Shown: positions 53,841 to 62,133 of the stretch, piece after piece
Numbering within the stretch: position 1 is the stretch's first letter
How the letters are laid out: every line of letters begins with the position of its first letter
DNA from: Streptomyces chartreusis
Lineage (GTDB): Bacteria; Actinomycetota; Actinomycetes; Streptomycetales; Streptomycetaceae
Direction: 5' to 3'
Length of the DNA: 64,000 nt
NCBI RefSeq assembly: GCF_008704715.1
Contig: NZ_CP023689.1
Span: forward strand, 4,030,001-4,094,000
The notes under the pieces: generated by a model
What the model was told of the DNA's origin: nothing
Database searches by the model: none
Seen by the model: only the letters and a program-made list of their open reading frames with translations
Position numbers and translations under genes: made by a program

Positions 53841-55064
53841 TCACGTCCCGAGATCGAGCTGCTCGAGGCCGTCGCCGCCGGGGGCGCCACGGTTGGTCAG
53901 GAAGCCGCGGGTGCGGTCGGCGGCCAGCTGATAGCGGGCCAGCCGGTCCTCGGAGAGCTCGCCGGGGTGGTCGAGCACGTTCTGCACGTCCACCACACGG
54001 TGGTCCTCGACCGCGTCATCGGGGAGCTTCTCCCCCTCCTCCACCTCCGGCGGGATGTCGACCAGCGTGGTCCGGTAGCGGGCGCTGACGTCCCAGCCGT
54101 CGGTCGTCTCCTTGAACTCGAACCAGCCGATCGCCCCCTCCTCGGTGAGGCCGGTCGGCGAGGAGTGCCGGGCGACCTGGTTGCCGAGGCTGTAGGCGAC
54201 CCAGGTGCCGTTGAGCTTCTGGATGGGCTGCACGACGTGCGAGTGGTGGCCGATGATCAGGTTGATCCCGGTCTCCTCGGTGATCCGTTCGGCCAGCTTG
54301 AGCTGCGGGACGCTCGGCTCGTTGTAGTGCTCCAGACCCCAGTGGACCGAGAGGATCACCACCTCGGCGCCCTTCTTGCGGGCCCGGGCCTCGGCCTTCT
54401 TCACCGCGTCGAAGCCGATCCGGTTGAAGGCCCAACGCTCCTTCTCGGGCGTCGGATTGAGGAAGGACTCCCAGGAGAACGCCAGGTGGGCGACCTTGAC
54501 GCCGTTGACGTCCCGAATGTTGATCTGCTCTGCTTCGTCAGGCGTGCGCGAGGACCCGGTGTGCCCGAGGCCCACCTCGTCCATCGCGTCCAGGGTGCGC
54601 TTCACGGCCTTGAGGCCGTGGTCGTAGGTGTGATTGGAGGCCGTCGAGCAGGTGTCGTAACCCACGTCCTTGAGGGTCGTGAGGATCTGCGGTGGCACGA
54701 GGAACTCCGGGTACCCCTCGAAGGGGCCCTTGGGTTTTCCGACCGGCGTCTCCATGTGGCAGATGGCCAGGTCGGCCTTGCTGATGATGGGCTTCACGCC
54801 CGCCATCAGCGGTCCGAAGTCCAGCCCGGCCTGTCCCTCACCGGTCTTCTCGGCGTCCTTGGCCGCCTGTTCGACGAGCTCGGGGTGGATGAGCACATCA
54901 CCCGCGGCGGCGACGGTGAACGAGCGCCCGCCGGGCTTCACCTGAGCCCCGGACGGCTCGGAGGTACAGCCGGCGACGAGGCCTGCCAAAGCCCCCAGAA
55001 CCGCCATCGAGCGACCTATACGGAGAGACTTACGGAATGTCACCGCGACATACTCACACGCCAC
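53841..55064 (-). CDS. capA: CapA/PgsA-family lipoprotein
   Basis: 407 aa (start uncertain: GTG 55064, with GAGGTG just upstream, or GTG 55043). A signal peptide ends in lipobox LVAGC. The metallophosphatase-like CapA fold follows: AAAGDVLIHPELV (about 52–64), NHTYDHG, LSVHWGLEHYNEPS, and GHHSHVVQPIQ with the metal His pair. PgsA/CapA is the membrane-surface component required for export and assembly of poly-gamma-glutamate. It is the first gene of the operon capA–sensor–capB–capC–hydrolase. Its start overlaps that of the divergent lipoprotein gene. Confidence 0.92.
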   Translation of the reverse strand: MACEYVAVTFRKSLRIGRSMAVLGALAGLVAGCTSEPSGAQVKPGGRSFTVAAAGDVLIHPELVEQAAKDAEKTGEGQAGLDFGPLMAGVKPIISKADLAICHMETPVGKPKGPFEGYPEFLVPPQILTTLKDVGYDTCSTASNHTYDHGLKAVKRTLDAMDEVGLGHTGSSRTPDEAEQINIRDVNGVKVAHLAFSWESFLNPTPEKERWAFNRIGFDAVKKAEARARKKGAEVVILSVHWGLEHYNEPSVPQLKLAERITEETGINLIIGHHSHVVQPIQKLNGTWVAYSLGNQVARHSSPTGLTEEGAIGWFEFKETTDGWDVSARYRTTLVDIPPEVEEGEKLPDDAVEDHRVVDVQNVLDHPGELSEDRLARYQLAADRTRGFLTNRGAPGGDGLEQLDLGT

Positions 55065-56023
55065 TCACACCTCAACCGGTCTCTACCATCACAAGAACGT
55101 CACGTTTCGCTCGCATTCTTGCCCCTACGGTTTTGATCCTCGCGCTGGCGGGTTGTGACTCCGCATCGCCCGAAAGCGCGGAACATTCCGTTCCGAAAGC
55201 CCGCGAACTCGTCGACCTGCGCGACCGGATCCTCACCTACACGGCCGACTTCGGGCCCGACGGCCCCTACACCCCGCCCGGCGACAGCCGGCGCGAGGAA
55301 CTGGCGCGCGGCGTGGGCCACCTCCTGGACGGCGACGCGGCCGGGGCCGAGCGCGTCCTCGCCCCCCTCGGCCTCGGCGTCACCCGCCTCACCGACACCG
55401 ACTCCGGCCGCCGCTACGACGAGATCGCCGCCCTGCGGCCGAACAGCGAGGCCGCCCGCTGGGGCCGCCTCTACCTGACCGCCGACTCCGACGTGCGCTG
55501 GAACGTCCAGGTCCCCCACCCGGTGTCCGACCGCGACACCGAGGAACTCGGCGTCCGGCTGCTGGAGAACACACCCTCCGGCTCACTGGTCGTCGCCGGC
55601 GCCCACCGCCGCGCCGGCCGCTCCGACGCCGCCGACGTCGCCCACCGCGAGGACAGCGCCTTCCACTCGATCGTCGTGGAACTCCAGAAGCGCGGGGTGC
55701 CCGGCCTCCAACTGCACGGCTTCGCCGAGTCGTCCGACCGCCCCTACGAGGCCGTCGTCTCCGGCGGCTCGGCCCAGAGCACGTCACGCGAGGCGTCGGC
55801 GCTGGCCGACCGCCTGGAATCGGAGGGGCTGCGGGTCTGCCGGGGCTGGTCCGCGCGCTGCCCGCTGGAGGGCACCACCAACGTCCAGGGCAGGTCGGCG
55901 GAGCGCCGGCACGCCGGCTTCCTGCACGTGGAACTGGCCCCCGACGCCCGCGACGACGGCCGTGACGCCGACGAGACCGAGGAGGCCCTCGGCGACCTGC
56001 TGAGGACGTGGTCCGAGGACTGA
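55037..56023 (+). CDS. Lipoprotein of unknown function, possible hydrolase
   Basis: 328 aa. Signal peptide with lipobox LALAGC (Cys39). The core contains VPHPVSDRDTEELGVRLL (about 158–175), then VVAGAHRRAGRSDAADVAHREDSAFHSIV-type sequence (about 188–216) and LQLHGFAESS (about 227), a run of His, Asp and Arg residues spaced as in zinc amidohydrolases. I recognise this only as a bacterial family without an assigned reaction. It is divergent from capA with overlapping starts, so it is linked to the capsule operon. A polymer hydrolase or release factor is inferred, not shown. Confidence 0.75.
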   Translation: MSPRHTHTPLTPQPVSTITRTSRFARILAPTVLILALAGCDSASPESAEHSVPKARELVDLRDRILTYTADFGPDGPYTPPGDSRREELARGVGHLLDGDAAGAERVLAPLGLGVTRLTDTDSGRRYDEIAALRPNSEAARWGRLYLTADSDVRWNVQVPHPVSDRDTEELGVRLLENTPSGSLVVAGAHRRAGRSDAADVAHREDSAFHSIVVELQKRGVPGLQLHGFAESSDRPYEAVVSGGSAQSTSREASALADRLESEGLRVCRGWSARCPLEGTTNVQGRSAERRHAGFLHVELAPDARDDGRDADETEEALGDLLRTWSED

Positions 56024-56027
56024 GGGC

Positions 56028-56888
56028 TCAGCAGCAGCCGAAGGCGCCCGGCAACGTCCGCTTGTTGCGCGCCTCCCTGCTCCGCGCGGCCAGCAACTCG
56101 TCGGCCGGGTACCCGACCTCTTCGAGCGTCAGCCCATGGGGCCGTACGACATGCACCGCGGAGTCCCTGACACCGGCGGCCAGCACCTTGCCCGGCCAGT
56201 CGGCGGGCCGGTGCCCGTCCCCCACGAACAGCAGCGCCCCGATGAGCGAGCGCACCATGTTGTGGCAGAACGCGTCGGCCCGCACGGTCGCGGTGACGAT
56301 CCCGTCGTCCCCCCGCACCAGGCTCAGCTCCTGAAGCGTGCGGATGGTGGTCGCGCCCTCCCGCTTCTTGCAGTACGCGGCGAAGTCGTGCTCCCCGAGC
56401 AGCCGTTGCGCGGCCTCGTTCATGGCGTCGACGTCCAGCGGCCAGTCGTGCCACAGGACGTGGCCCCGCAGCAGCGGGTCGACTCCGCCGGGGTTGTCGG
56501 TGACGCGATAGGCGTACCGCCGCCAGATCGCCGAGAACCGCGCGTTGAAGCCGGCGGGCGCCTCGCGCAGCGCCCACACCCGCACGTCCCGGGACAGCCG
56601 CCCGGCGAGCCGCTTCAGCAGCTTCTCGTGGTGCTCGCGCCAGACCTGCTCGGGCAGGTCCACATGCGCGACCTGCCCCCGCGCGTGCACCCCGGCATCC
56701 GTCCGCCCGGCGACGGTCAGCTCGTACGTCGTGCCCCCCGACCGCGTGACGGTCCGCAGCGCGTCCTCGATCTCGCCCTGCACGGTCCGCCGCCCACCGG
56801 CCTGCTTGGCCCACCCGGAGAACTCGGTCCCGTCATAGGACAGGTCGAGGCGGACACGCACATACCCGGGCTCTGCTTCGTCACTCAC
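56028..56888 (-). CDS. truA: tRNA pseudouridine(38–40) synthase TruA
   Basis: 286 aa. The catalytic Asp is in VAGRTDAGVHARGQVAHVD (about 61–79). Other family motifs: YDGTEFSGWAKQ at the N terminus and FCHNMVRSLIGALLFVG (about 206–222). It modifies the anticodon stem of many tRNAs. The GTG start at 56888. Four bases after the stop is the end of the divergent lipoprotein gene, so the two are convergent. It follows rplQ in the alpha operon, separated by a terminator. Confidence 0.95.
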   Translation of the reverse strand: MSDEAEPGYVRVRLDLSYDGTEFSGWAKQAGGRRTVQGEIEDALRTVTRSGGTTYELTVAGRTDAGVHARGQVAHVDLPEQVWREHHEKLLKRLAGRLSRDVRVWALREAPAGFNARFSAIWRRYAYRVTDNPGGVDPLLRGHVLWHDWPLDVDAMNEAAQRLLGEHDFAAYCKKREGATTIRTLQELSLVRGDDGIVTATVRADAFCHNMVRSLIGALLFVGDGHRPADWPGKVLAAGVRDSAVHVVRPHGLTLEEVGYPADELLAARSREARNKRTLPGAFGCC

Positions 56889-56909
56889 CCGTAGATCCTC
56901 TCAGCAACA

Positions 56910-56948
56910 CAAAAGCGGGCCCGCCCCTCGAAAGGAACGGACCCGCCA
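56910..56948 (-). terminator. Terminator after rplQ
   Basis: On the minus strand an imperfect GC-rich hairpin (arms 56915–56927 and 56934–56946) is followed by TTTTGTGTT. It is the only terminator here with a clear T tract. Confidence 0.75.
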
Positions 56949-56958
56949 ACGCCCTGAA

Positions 56959-56987
56959 GGGGCGCGGGGAACTGCGCGACCAGCCAC
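56959..56987. repeat. Dispersed intergenic repeat, copy 4
   Basis: GGGGCGCGGGGAACTGCGCG then ACCAGCCAC, between rplQ and its terminator, with CCCTGAAGGGG at the left edge. Confidence 0.8.
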
Positions 56988-57030
56988 CACGAACCCGCAG
57001 CCGCAGACCGCACAGCCCCCGGCAGAACGC

Positions 57031-57537
57031 TTACGCGTCCTTCGACTCCTCGGCAGCCTCGTCGGCCTGAGCCTCGGCAGCCTCGTCGGCCTTGGTCGTG
57101 TCGACCTTGGCCTCGTCGGCCTCCTTGACCGCACGCTTGGTGGCGGCCTCGGCCTCACCAGTGGCCTGCTGCGCGACCGTCAGCGCCTCGACCAGCTCGA
57201 TGACAGCCATGGGCGCGTTGTCGCCACGGCGGTTACCGATCTTGGTGATGCGGGTGTAGCCACCCGGACGGTTCTCGTAGCGCGGGCCGATCTCGGTGAA
57301 GAGCGTGTGGACGACGCTCTTGTCCGTGATGACCTGGAGCACCTGACGGCGGTTGTGAAGGTCGCCCTTCTTCGCCTTGGTCACCAGACGCTCGGCGTAG
57401 GGCCGCAGACGGCGGGCCTTCGCCTCGGTGGTGGTGATACGGCCGTGCTCGAAGAGCGCCTTCGCGAGGTTCGCGAGAAGCAGCTTCTCGTGCGCGGCAC
57501 TGCCGCCCAGACGGGCACCCTTGGTGGGCTTCGGCAT
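57031..57537 (-). CDS. rplQ: 50S ribosomal protein L17
   Basis: 168 aa. The N-terminal L17 core (about 1–120) begins MPKPTKGARLGGSAAHEKLL and has the RRGDNAPMAVIELV motif at about 103. The last ~45 residues are an Ala/Glu/Asp/Lys-rich extension typical of actinobacteria. It is 166 bp downstream of rpoA on the same strand. Confidence 0.97.
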   Translation of the reverse strand: MPKPTKGARLGGSAAHEKLLLANLAKALFEHGRITTTEAKARRLRPYAERLVTKAKKGDLHNRRQVLQVITDKSVVHTLFTEIGPRYENRPGGYTRITKIGNRRGDNAPMAVIELVEALTVAQQATGEAEAATKRAVKEADEAKVDTTKADEAAEAQADEAAEESKDA

Positions 57538-57614
57538 GTCAATCTCCTGTGTGTCTGCCCCGGCCGTATGAGGTACCGAGGTCAGTATCCGAGCAGGCGG
57601 TTACCTGTCGGAGA

Positions 57615-57640
57615 TCCGGGCGCCTTTTCAGACGCCCGGA
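57615..57640 (-). terminator. Hairpin between rpoA and rplQ
   Basis: TCCGGGCG (57615–57622) pairs with CGCCCGGA (57633–57640) around a 10-nt T-rich loop. It may be an attenuator or processing site within the alpha operon rather than a full stop. Confidence 0.5.
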
Positions 57641-57656
57641 GGGTCCGCGCCCCAAA

Positions 57657-57685
57657 GGGGCGCGGGGAACTGCGCGACCGGCCAC
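57657..57685. repeat. Dispersed intergenic repeat, copy 5
   Basis: GGGGCGCGGGGAACTGCGCG then ACCGGCCAC, headed by the palindrome GCGCCCC-AAA-GGGGCGC (about 57647–57663), 19 bp after the rpoA stop. Confidence 0.8.
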
Positions 57686-57703
57686 AACGGACCGGAAGCC
57701 GAA

Positions 57704-58726
57704 TCAGTACTGCTCGGTCTCCACGAAGCCCGCGTCCGCGTCGTCGTCGGCGCCGAAGGCGTCGGCGGCGGCGGTCGGGTCGAACCCGGGAGGCGAGTCC
57801 TTCAGGGCCAGGCCCATGCCGGCGAGCTTGGCCTTGACCTCGTCGATGGACTTCGCACCGAAGTTGCGGATGTCCAGCAGGTCGGCCTCGGAACGAGCCA
57901 CGAGCTCACCCACGGAGTGGATGCCCTCGCGCTTGAGGCAGTTGTACGACCGAACGGTGAGCTCCAGCTCCTCGATCGGCAGCGCCAGATCAGCGGCCAG
58001 GGCGGCGTCCGTGGGGGACGGGCCCATGTCGATGCCCTCGGCGTCGATGTTCAGCTCGCGCGCCAGACCGAACAGCTCGACCAGGGTCTTACCGGCCGAC
58101 GCCATGGCGTCACGCGGACGCATGGCCTGCTTGGTCTCGACGTCGACGATCAGCTTGTCGAAGTCGGTGCGCTGCTCGACACGCGTGGCCTCGACCTTGT
58201 ACGTGACCTTCAGAACCGGCGAGTAGATCGAGTCGACCGGGATACGCCCGATCTCCTGACCGACCTGCTTGTTCTGCACGGCGGACACGTAACCGCGGCC
58301 GCGCTCGACCGTGAGCTCCATCTCCAGCTTGCCCTTGCCGTTGAGCGTGGCGAGGACGAGGTCGGGGTTGTGCACCTCGACACCGGCCGGGGGCGCGATG
58401 TCGGCGGCGGTGACCAGACCCGGGCCCTGCTTGCGCAGGTACATCACGACCGGCTCGTCGTGCTCCGAGGAGACGACCAGCTGCTTGATGTTGAGGATCA
58501 GGTCGGTGACGTCCTCCTTGACGCCCGGCACGGTGGTGAACTCGTGCAGCACGCCGTCGATACGGATGGACGTGACCGCCGCACCCGGGATCGAGGAGAG
58601 GAGGGTCCGACGCAGGGAGTTGCCGAGGGTGTAGCCGAAGCCCGGCTCCAGCGGCTCGATCACGAACCGGGAGCGGAATTCGTCGACGACCTCTTCGGTC
58701 AACGAGGGACGCTGAGCGATCAGCAT
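57704..58726 (-). CDS. rpoA: RNA polymerase alpha subunit
   Basis: 340 aa. N-terminal dimerisation domain (about 1–230; FGYTLGNSLRRTLLSSIPGA at about 29–48) and C-terminal DNA-binding domain (about 250–315; RSYNCLKREGIHSVGEL, LDIRNFGAKSIDEVK). The tail is acidic. It is downstream of rpsK on the same strand. Confidence 0.98.
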   Translation of the reverse strand: MLIAQRPSLTEEVVDEFRSRFVIEPLEPGFGYTLGNSLRRTLLSSIPGAAVTSIRIDGVLHEFTTVPGVKEDVTDLILNIKQLVVSSEHDEPVVMYLRKQGPGLVTAADIAPPAGVEVHNPDLVLATLNGKGKLEMELTVERGRGYVSAVQNKQVGQEIGRIPVDSIYSPVLKVTYKVEATRVEQRTDFDKLIVDVETKQAMRPRDAMASAGKTLVELFGLARELNIDAEGIDMGPSPTDAALAADLALPIEELELTVRSYNCLKREGIHSVGELVARSEADLLDIRNFGAKSIDEVKAKLAGMGLALKDSPPGFDPTAAADAFGADDDADAGFVETEQY

Positions 58727-58878
58727 GTGTGGATCAGATCCTTCTTTCGTGGACGCCCGCTATTTGACGCCCGACGGAACCGTCCCCGGCAAAAGGGACG
58801 GGTACTGCAAGGGTACGGGCGATACAGCCCCGAAGAGCCGTACCGCCCGAAACCAAGCCTGCGTGAAGCAGTCGTGCG

Positions 58879-59283
58879 TCAGACGCGACGACGCTTCGGC
58901 GGACGGCAGCCGTTGTGCGGGGTCGGGGTGACGTCCTGGATGGAGCCGACCTCGAGACCGGTCGCCTGAAGCGAACGGATCGCGGTCTCACGACCCGAAC
59001 CCGGACCCTTCACGAACACGTCGACCTTGCGCATGCCGTGCTCCTGGGCGCGGCGGGCAGCCGACTCGGCGGCCATCTGCGCGGCGAACGGCGTGGACTT
59101 CCGGGAGCCCTTGAAGCCGACGTGGCCGGCGGAGGCCCAGGAGATCACGTTGCCGGACGGGTCCGTGATGGAGACGATCGTGTTGTTGAACGTGCTCTTG
59201 ATGTGGGCGTGCCCGTGAGCGACGTTCTTCTTTTCCTTGCGGCGCACCTTCTTGGCAGCGCCCTGACGACCCTTGGGGGGCAT
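58879..59283 (-). CDS. rpsK: 30S ribosomal protein S11
   Basis: 134 aa. Core sequence HIKSTFNNTIVSITDPSGNV (about 28–47) and the C-terminal DVTPTPHNGCRPPKRRRV, universal for S11. It is part of the rpsM–rpsK–rpoA–rplQ transcript; 66 bp after rpsM. Confidence 0.98.
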   Translation of the reverse strand: MPPKGRQGAAKKVRRKEKKNVAHGHAHIKSTFNNTIVSITDPSGNVISWASAGHVGFKGSRKSTPFAAQMAAESAARRAQEHGMRKVDVFVKGPGSGRETAIRSLQATGLEVGSIQDVTPTPHNGCRPPKRRRV

Positions 59284-59349
59284 CTGTACTCCTACGGGAG
59301 GTGGTCGGTCCTACAGCGAAGACCGCTGGACGGCGAAGTCCGCTGTGGA

Positions 59350-59730
59350 CTACTTCTTGCCCGGCTTCTTCTTACCGGCGATGGCGCGACGCGGGCCCTT
59401 GCGGGTACGGGCGTTCGTGCTGGTGCGCTGACCGCGGACGGGCAGACCGCGACGGTGACGGAGACCCTGGTAGCAACCGATCTCGACCTTGCGGCGGATG
59501 TCGGCCTGGATCTCGCGACGGAGGTCACCCTCGGTCTTGATGTTGTTGTCGACGTACTCACGAATCGCGACGAGCTGCTCCTCGGAGAGGTCGCGAACGC
59601 GAGTGTTCGGGTCGATGCCGGTCTCGGCCAGCGTCAGCTGGGAGAGCGTGCGGCCGATACCGAACACGTAGGTCAGGGCGACCTCCACGCGCTTTTCGCG
59701 CGGGATGTCAACACCGGAAACGCGTGCCAT
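59350..59730 (-). CDS. rpsM: 30S ribosomal protein S13
   Basis: 126 aa. Starts MARVSGVDIPREKRVEVALT and has the C-terminal GLRHRRGLPVRGQRTSTNAR motif (about 88–107) that contacts the P-site tRNA. ATG at 59730. The 190 bp before it, after rpmJ, contains a CCCCGG/CCGGGG hairpin (59806–59825). Confidence 0.98.
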   Translation of the reverse strand: MARVSGVDIPREKRVEVALTYVFGIGRTLSQLTLAETGIDPNTRVRDLSEEQLVAIREYVDNNIKTEGDLRREIQADIRRKVEIGCYQGLRHRRGLPVRGQRTSTNARTRKGPRRAIAGKKKPGKK

Positions 59731-59920
59731 TCAATGGCTCCTGGTGATCTTCGGAGGTCTTCCGCAGAACCGAGTCCCAGCCGCCGTATGAGGTACGAAC
59801 TGAGTCCCCGGCCTCCGAACCGGGGGTGTCAGGCAAAGGTTCGCCTGGATTCTGCGTATGAACATATTCAGCTTGCGTCGCGCGAATCTCTGCGATGGAT
59901 GCAGAGGGATCGGTCGTGCG

Positions 59921-60034
59921 TCAGCCCTGGCGCTGCTTGTGGCGCGGGTTCTCGCAGATGACCATGACCCGACCGTGACGGCGGATCACCCTGCACTTGT
60001 CGCAGATCTTCTTGACGCTCGGCTTGACCTTCAT
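59921..60034 (-). CDS. rpmJ: 50S ribosomal protein L36
   Basis: 37 aa, beginning MKVKPSVKKICDKCRVIRRH and ending PRHKQRQG. It is the zinc-binding (C+) form: Cys11, Cys14, Cys27 and His32 form the ribbon. A zinc-free paralogue may exist elsewhere. It lies 59 bp after infA. Confidence 0.96.
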   Translation of the reverse strand: MKVKPSVKKICDKCRVIRRHGRVMVICENPRHKQRQG

Positions 60035-60093
60035 GGGATTGAGGTTCTCCGGGTCAGTGCCACCACCCCGCCGAAGCGGGATGCGGGCAAGAT

Positions 60094-60315
60094 CTACTTG
60101 TAGCGGTAGACGATCCGGCCACGCGTCAGGTCGTACGGAGACAGCTCCACCACGACCCGGTCGTCAGGGAGGATGCGGATGTAGTGCATACGCATCTTGC
60201 CGCTGATGTGTGCCAGGACCTGGTGGCCGTTCTGGAGCTCGACCTTGAACATGGCGTTCGGCAGAGACTCGACGACAGTGCCCTCGATCTCGATGGCACC
60301 TTGCTTCTTGGCCAC
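60094..60315 (-). CDS. infA: Translation initiation factor IF-1
   Basis: 73 aa, single S1/OB-fold domain with the usual start MAKKQGAIEIEGTVVESLPN and LPDDRVVVELSPYDLTRGRI. It is the first gene of the infA–rpmJ–rpsM–rpsK–rpoA–rplQ group. The 180 bp to the map stop should hold the promoter; TAGACT (minus strand, 60414–60409) is a possible -10. Confidence 0.97.
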   Translation of the reverse strand: MAKKQGAIEIEGTVVESLPNAMFKVELQNGHQVLAHISGKMRMHYIRILPDDRVVVELSPYDLTRGRIVYRYK

Positions 60316-60495
60316 GCTTCGCCCTTCGGAATCGACTACCTTGATCGACTCCAGTGCTTTCCCTTACGGGCGCATGCGGACATGCGGGTGCACGAGAGCC
60401 GACGAGTCAGTCTACGTCAGCGCACCCGGAAAGACGAATCGGGGAATCCTGCCCTGACCGGCAGATCATTAAGCACGTGGTCCGCGGAAGGGCGC

Positions 60496-61332
60496 TCAGG
60501 CCAGCGGATCCGGCGCGGCGACGATGCCGAACTCGGCCAGCTTGGCCTTGCCCGCGTCGGGAGCGGTCAGCACCAGCGGACCCTCCTCGGTCAGCGCGAC
60601 GGAGTGCTCCCAGTGCGAGGACCAGGTGCCGTCGGTGGTGATGACCGTCCAGTCGTCCGAGAGGACCTCGGTCTTCGGGGTGCCCAGGGACACCATCGGC
60701 TCGATCGCCAGGCAGAACCCGGGGACCAGCTTGGGGCCCTTGCCCCGCCGGCGCTCCACGTAGTTCAGCAGGTGCGGGTCCATGTGCATCTCGGTGCCGA
60801 TGCCGTGGCCGCCGTAGTCCTCGATGATGCCGTAGCGGCCGCCGCCGGGCTTCGGCTGGCGGCGGATGTAGGTCTCGATGGCACGGGAGACGTCGACCAG
60901 GCGGTTGCCCTGCTTCATGGCCGCGATGCCGGCCCACATCGACCCCTCGGTCACCCGGGAGAGCTCGATGAGCTCCGGGGCGTGACCGGAGCCCACGAAG
61001 GCGGTGTAGGCGGCGTCGCCGTGCCAGCCGTCGATGATGGCACCGCAGTCGATGGAGATGATGTCGCCGTCCTTCAGGACGACGTCCTCGGACGGGATGC
61101 CGTGGACGACGACGTCGTTCACGGAGGTGCAGATCGTCGCGGGGAAGCCGCCGTAGCCGAGGAAGTTCGACTTGGCGCCGTGCTCGGCGAGCACCTTGCG
61201 GGCGACCTCGTCCAGATCCTTGGTGCTGGCCCCGGGCACCGCGGCCTCGCGCGTGGCCGCGTGAATGGCGGCGACGACCAGCCCCGCCTCACGCATCTTG
61301 GCGATCTGCTCGGGGCTCTTGATCTGCACCAT
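60496..61332 (-). CDS. map: Methionine aminopeptidase (type I)
   Basis: 278 aa from ATG 61332, where the family start MVQIKSPEQIAKMREAGLV lies; the frame is open 25 codons further without homology. Metal ligands are in IISIDCGAIIDGWHGDAAYT (about 97–116), GHGIGTEMHMDPH (about 174), and the C-terminal EPMVSLG and HTHS-like SHWEHSVALTEEG. It removes the initiator methionine. It lies 135 bp after adk. Confidence 0.96.
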   Translation of the reverse strand: MVQIKSPEQIAKMREAGLVVAAIHAATREAAVPGASTKDLDEVARKVLAEHGAKSNFLGYGGFPATICTSVNDVVVHGIPSEDVVLKDGDIISIDCGAIIDGWHGDAAYTAFVGSGHAPELIELSRVTEGSMWAGIAAMKQGNRLVDVSRAIETYIRRQPKPGGGRYGIIEDYGGHGIGTEMHMDPHLLNYVERRRGKGPKLVPGFCLAIEPMVSLGTPKTEVLSDDWTVITTDGTWSSHWEHSVALTEEGPLVLTAPDAGKAKLAEFGIVAAPDPLA

Positions 61333-61413
61333 GGGGACGGGGGCCTTTCCTGCCGGGTGGAGGGACTGCTTCAACCATAAGGGCGGAGCCGGGACACCCC
61401 CGCCCACACAGCA

Positions 61414-61442
61414 GCCGCGGTCCCCTCGAAGGGAACCGCGGC
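61414..61442 (-). terminator. Hairpin between adk and map
   Basis: GCCGCGGT…CCCT pairs with AGGG…ACCGCGGC (one mismatch) in 61414–61442, 26 bp after the adk stop. Confidence 0.6.
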
Positions 61443-61467
61443 CAGTGCTGCGTACCAGCTGAGAACG

Positions 61468-62133
61468 CTACTGCTTGCCGTCCTCGTCACGCTTGAGGGC
61501 CTCCATCGCACGCCCCGTGACCTCTTCGACCTTGCCCAGCGCGGAGATGGTGACGACCAGCCCCTGCGCCTTGTAGTAGTCGATGATCGGCTCGGTCTGC
61601 GTGTGGTAGACCTCGAGACGCTTGCGGACCGTCTCCTCCGAGTCGTCGTCACGCTGGTACAGCTCGCCGCCGCAGGCGTCGCAGACGCCTTCCGTCTTCG
61701 GCTTGCTGTACGTCACGTGGAAGACGTGGCTGGAGTCCTTGCGGCAGATCCGACGCCCGGCGATCCGCTTGACGACCTCTTCCTCGGGGACTTCGAGGTC
61801 AAGGACCGCGTCCAGCTTCATGGACTCGGACTGGAGCATCTCGTCCAGTGCCTCGGCCTGGGACACGTTGCGCGGAAAACCGTCCAGCAGGAAGCCGTTC
61901 TCGGCGTCCGGCTTCTCCATGCGGTCCTTGGCCATCCCGATGGTGACCTCGTCCGGCACCAGGTTGCCCGCGTCCATGTAGGACTTCGCGAGCTTCCCGA
62001 GCTCCGTCTGCTGGCTGATGTTGGCGCGGAACAGGTCGCCCGTGGAGATGTGCGGGATCGACAGGTTCTTGGCGAGGAACGCGGCCTGCGTTCCCTTGCC
62101 GGCACCCGGCGGCCCGACGAGGACGATACGCAT
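61468..62133 (-). CDS. adk: Adenylate kinase
   Basis: 221 aa. P-loop VGPPGAGKGTQAAFLA (about 6–21), LDGFPRNVSQAEALD (about 84–98), and a LID (about 125–165) with Cys130 and the CDACGG pair. The first half of the zinc-type LID has only one cysteine plus Ser/His. ATG shares its A with the secY stop (TGATG), so translation is coupled. Confidence 0.97.
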   Translation of the reverse strand: MRIVLVGPPGAGKGTQAAFLAKNLSIPHISTGDLFRANISQQTELGKLAKSYMDAGNLVPDEVTIGMAKDRMEKPDAENGFLLDGFPRNVSQAEALDEMLQSESMKLDAVLDLEVPEEEVVKRIAGRRICRKDSSHVFHVTYSKPKTEGVCDACGGELYQRDDDSEETVRKRLEVYHTQTEPIIDYYKAQGLVVTISALGKVEEVTGRAMEALKRDEDGKQ

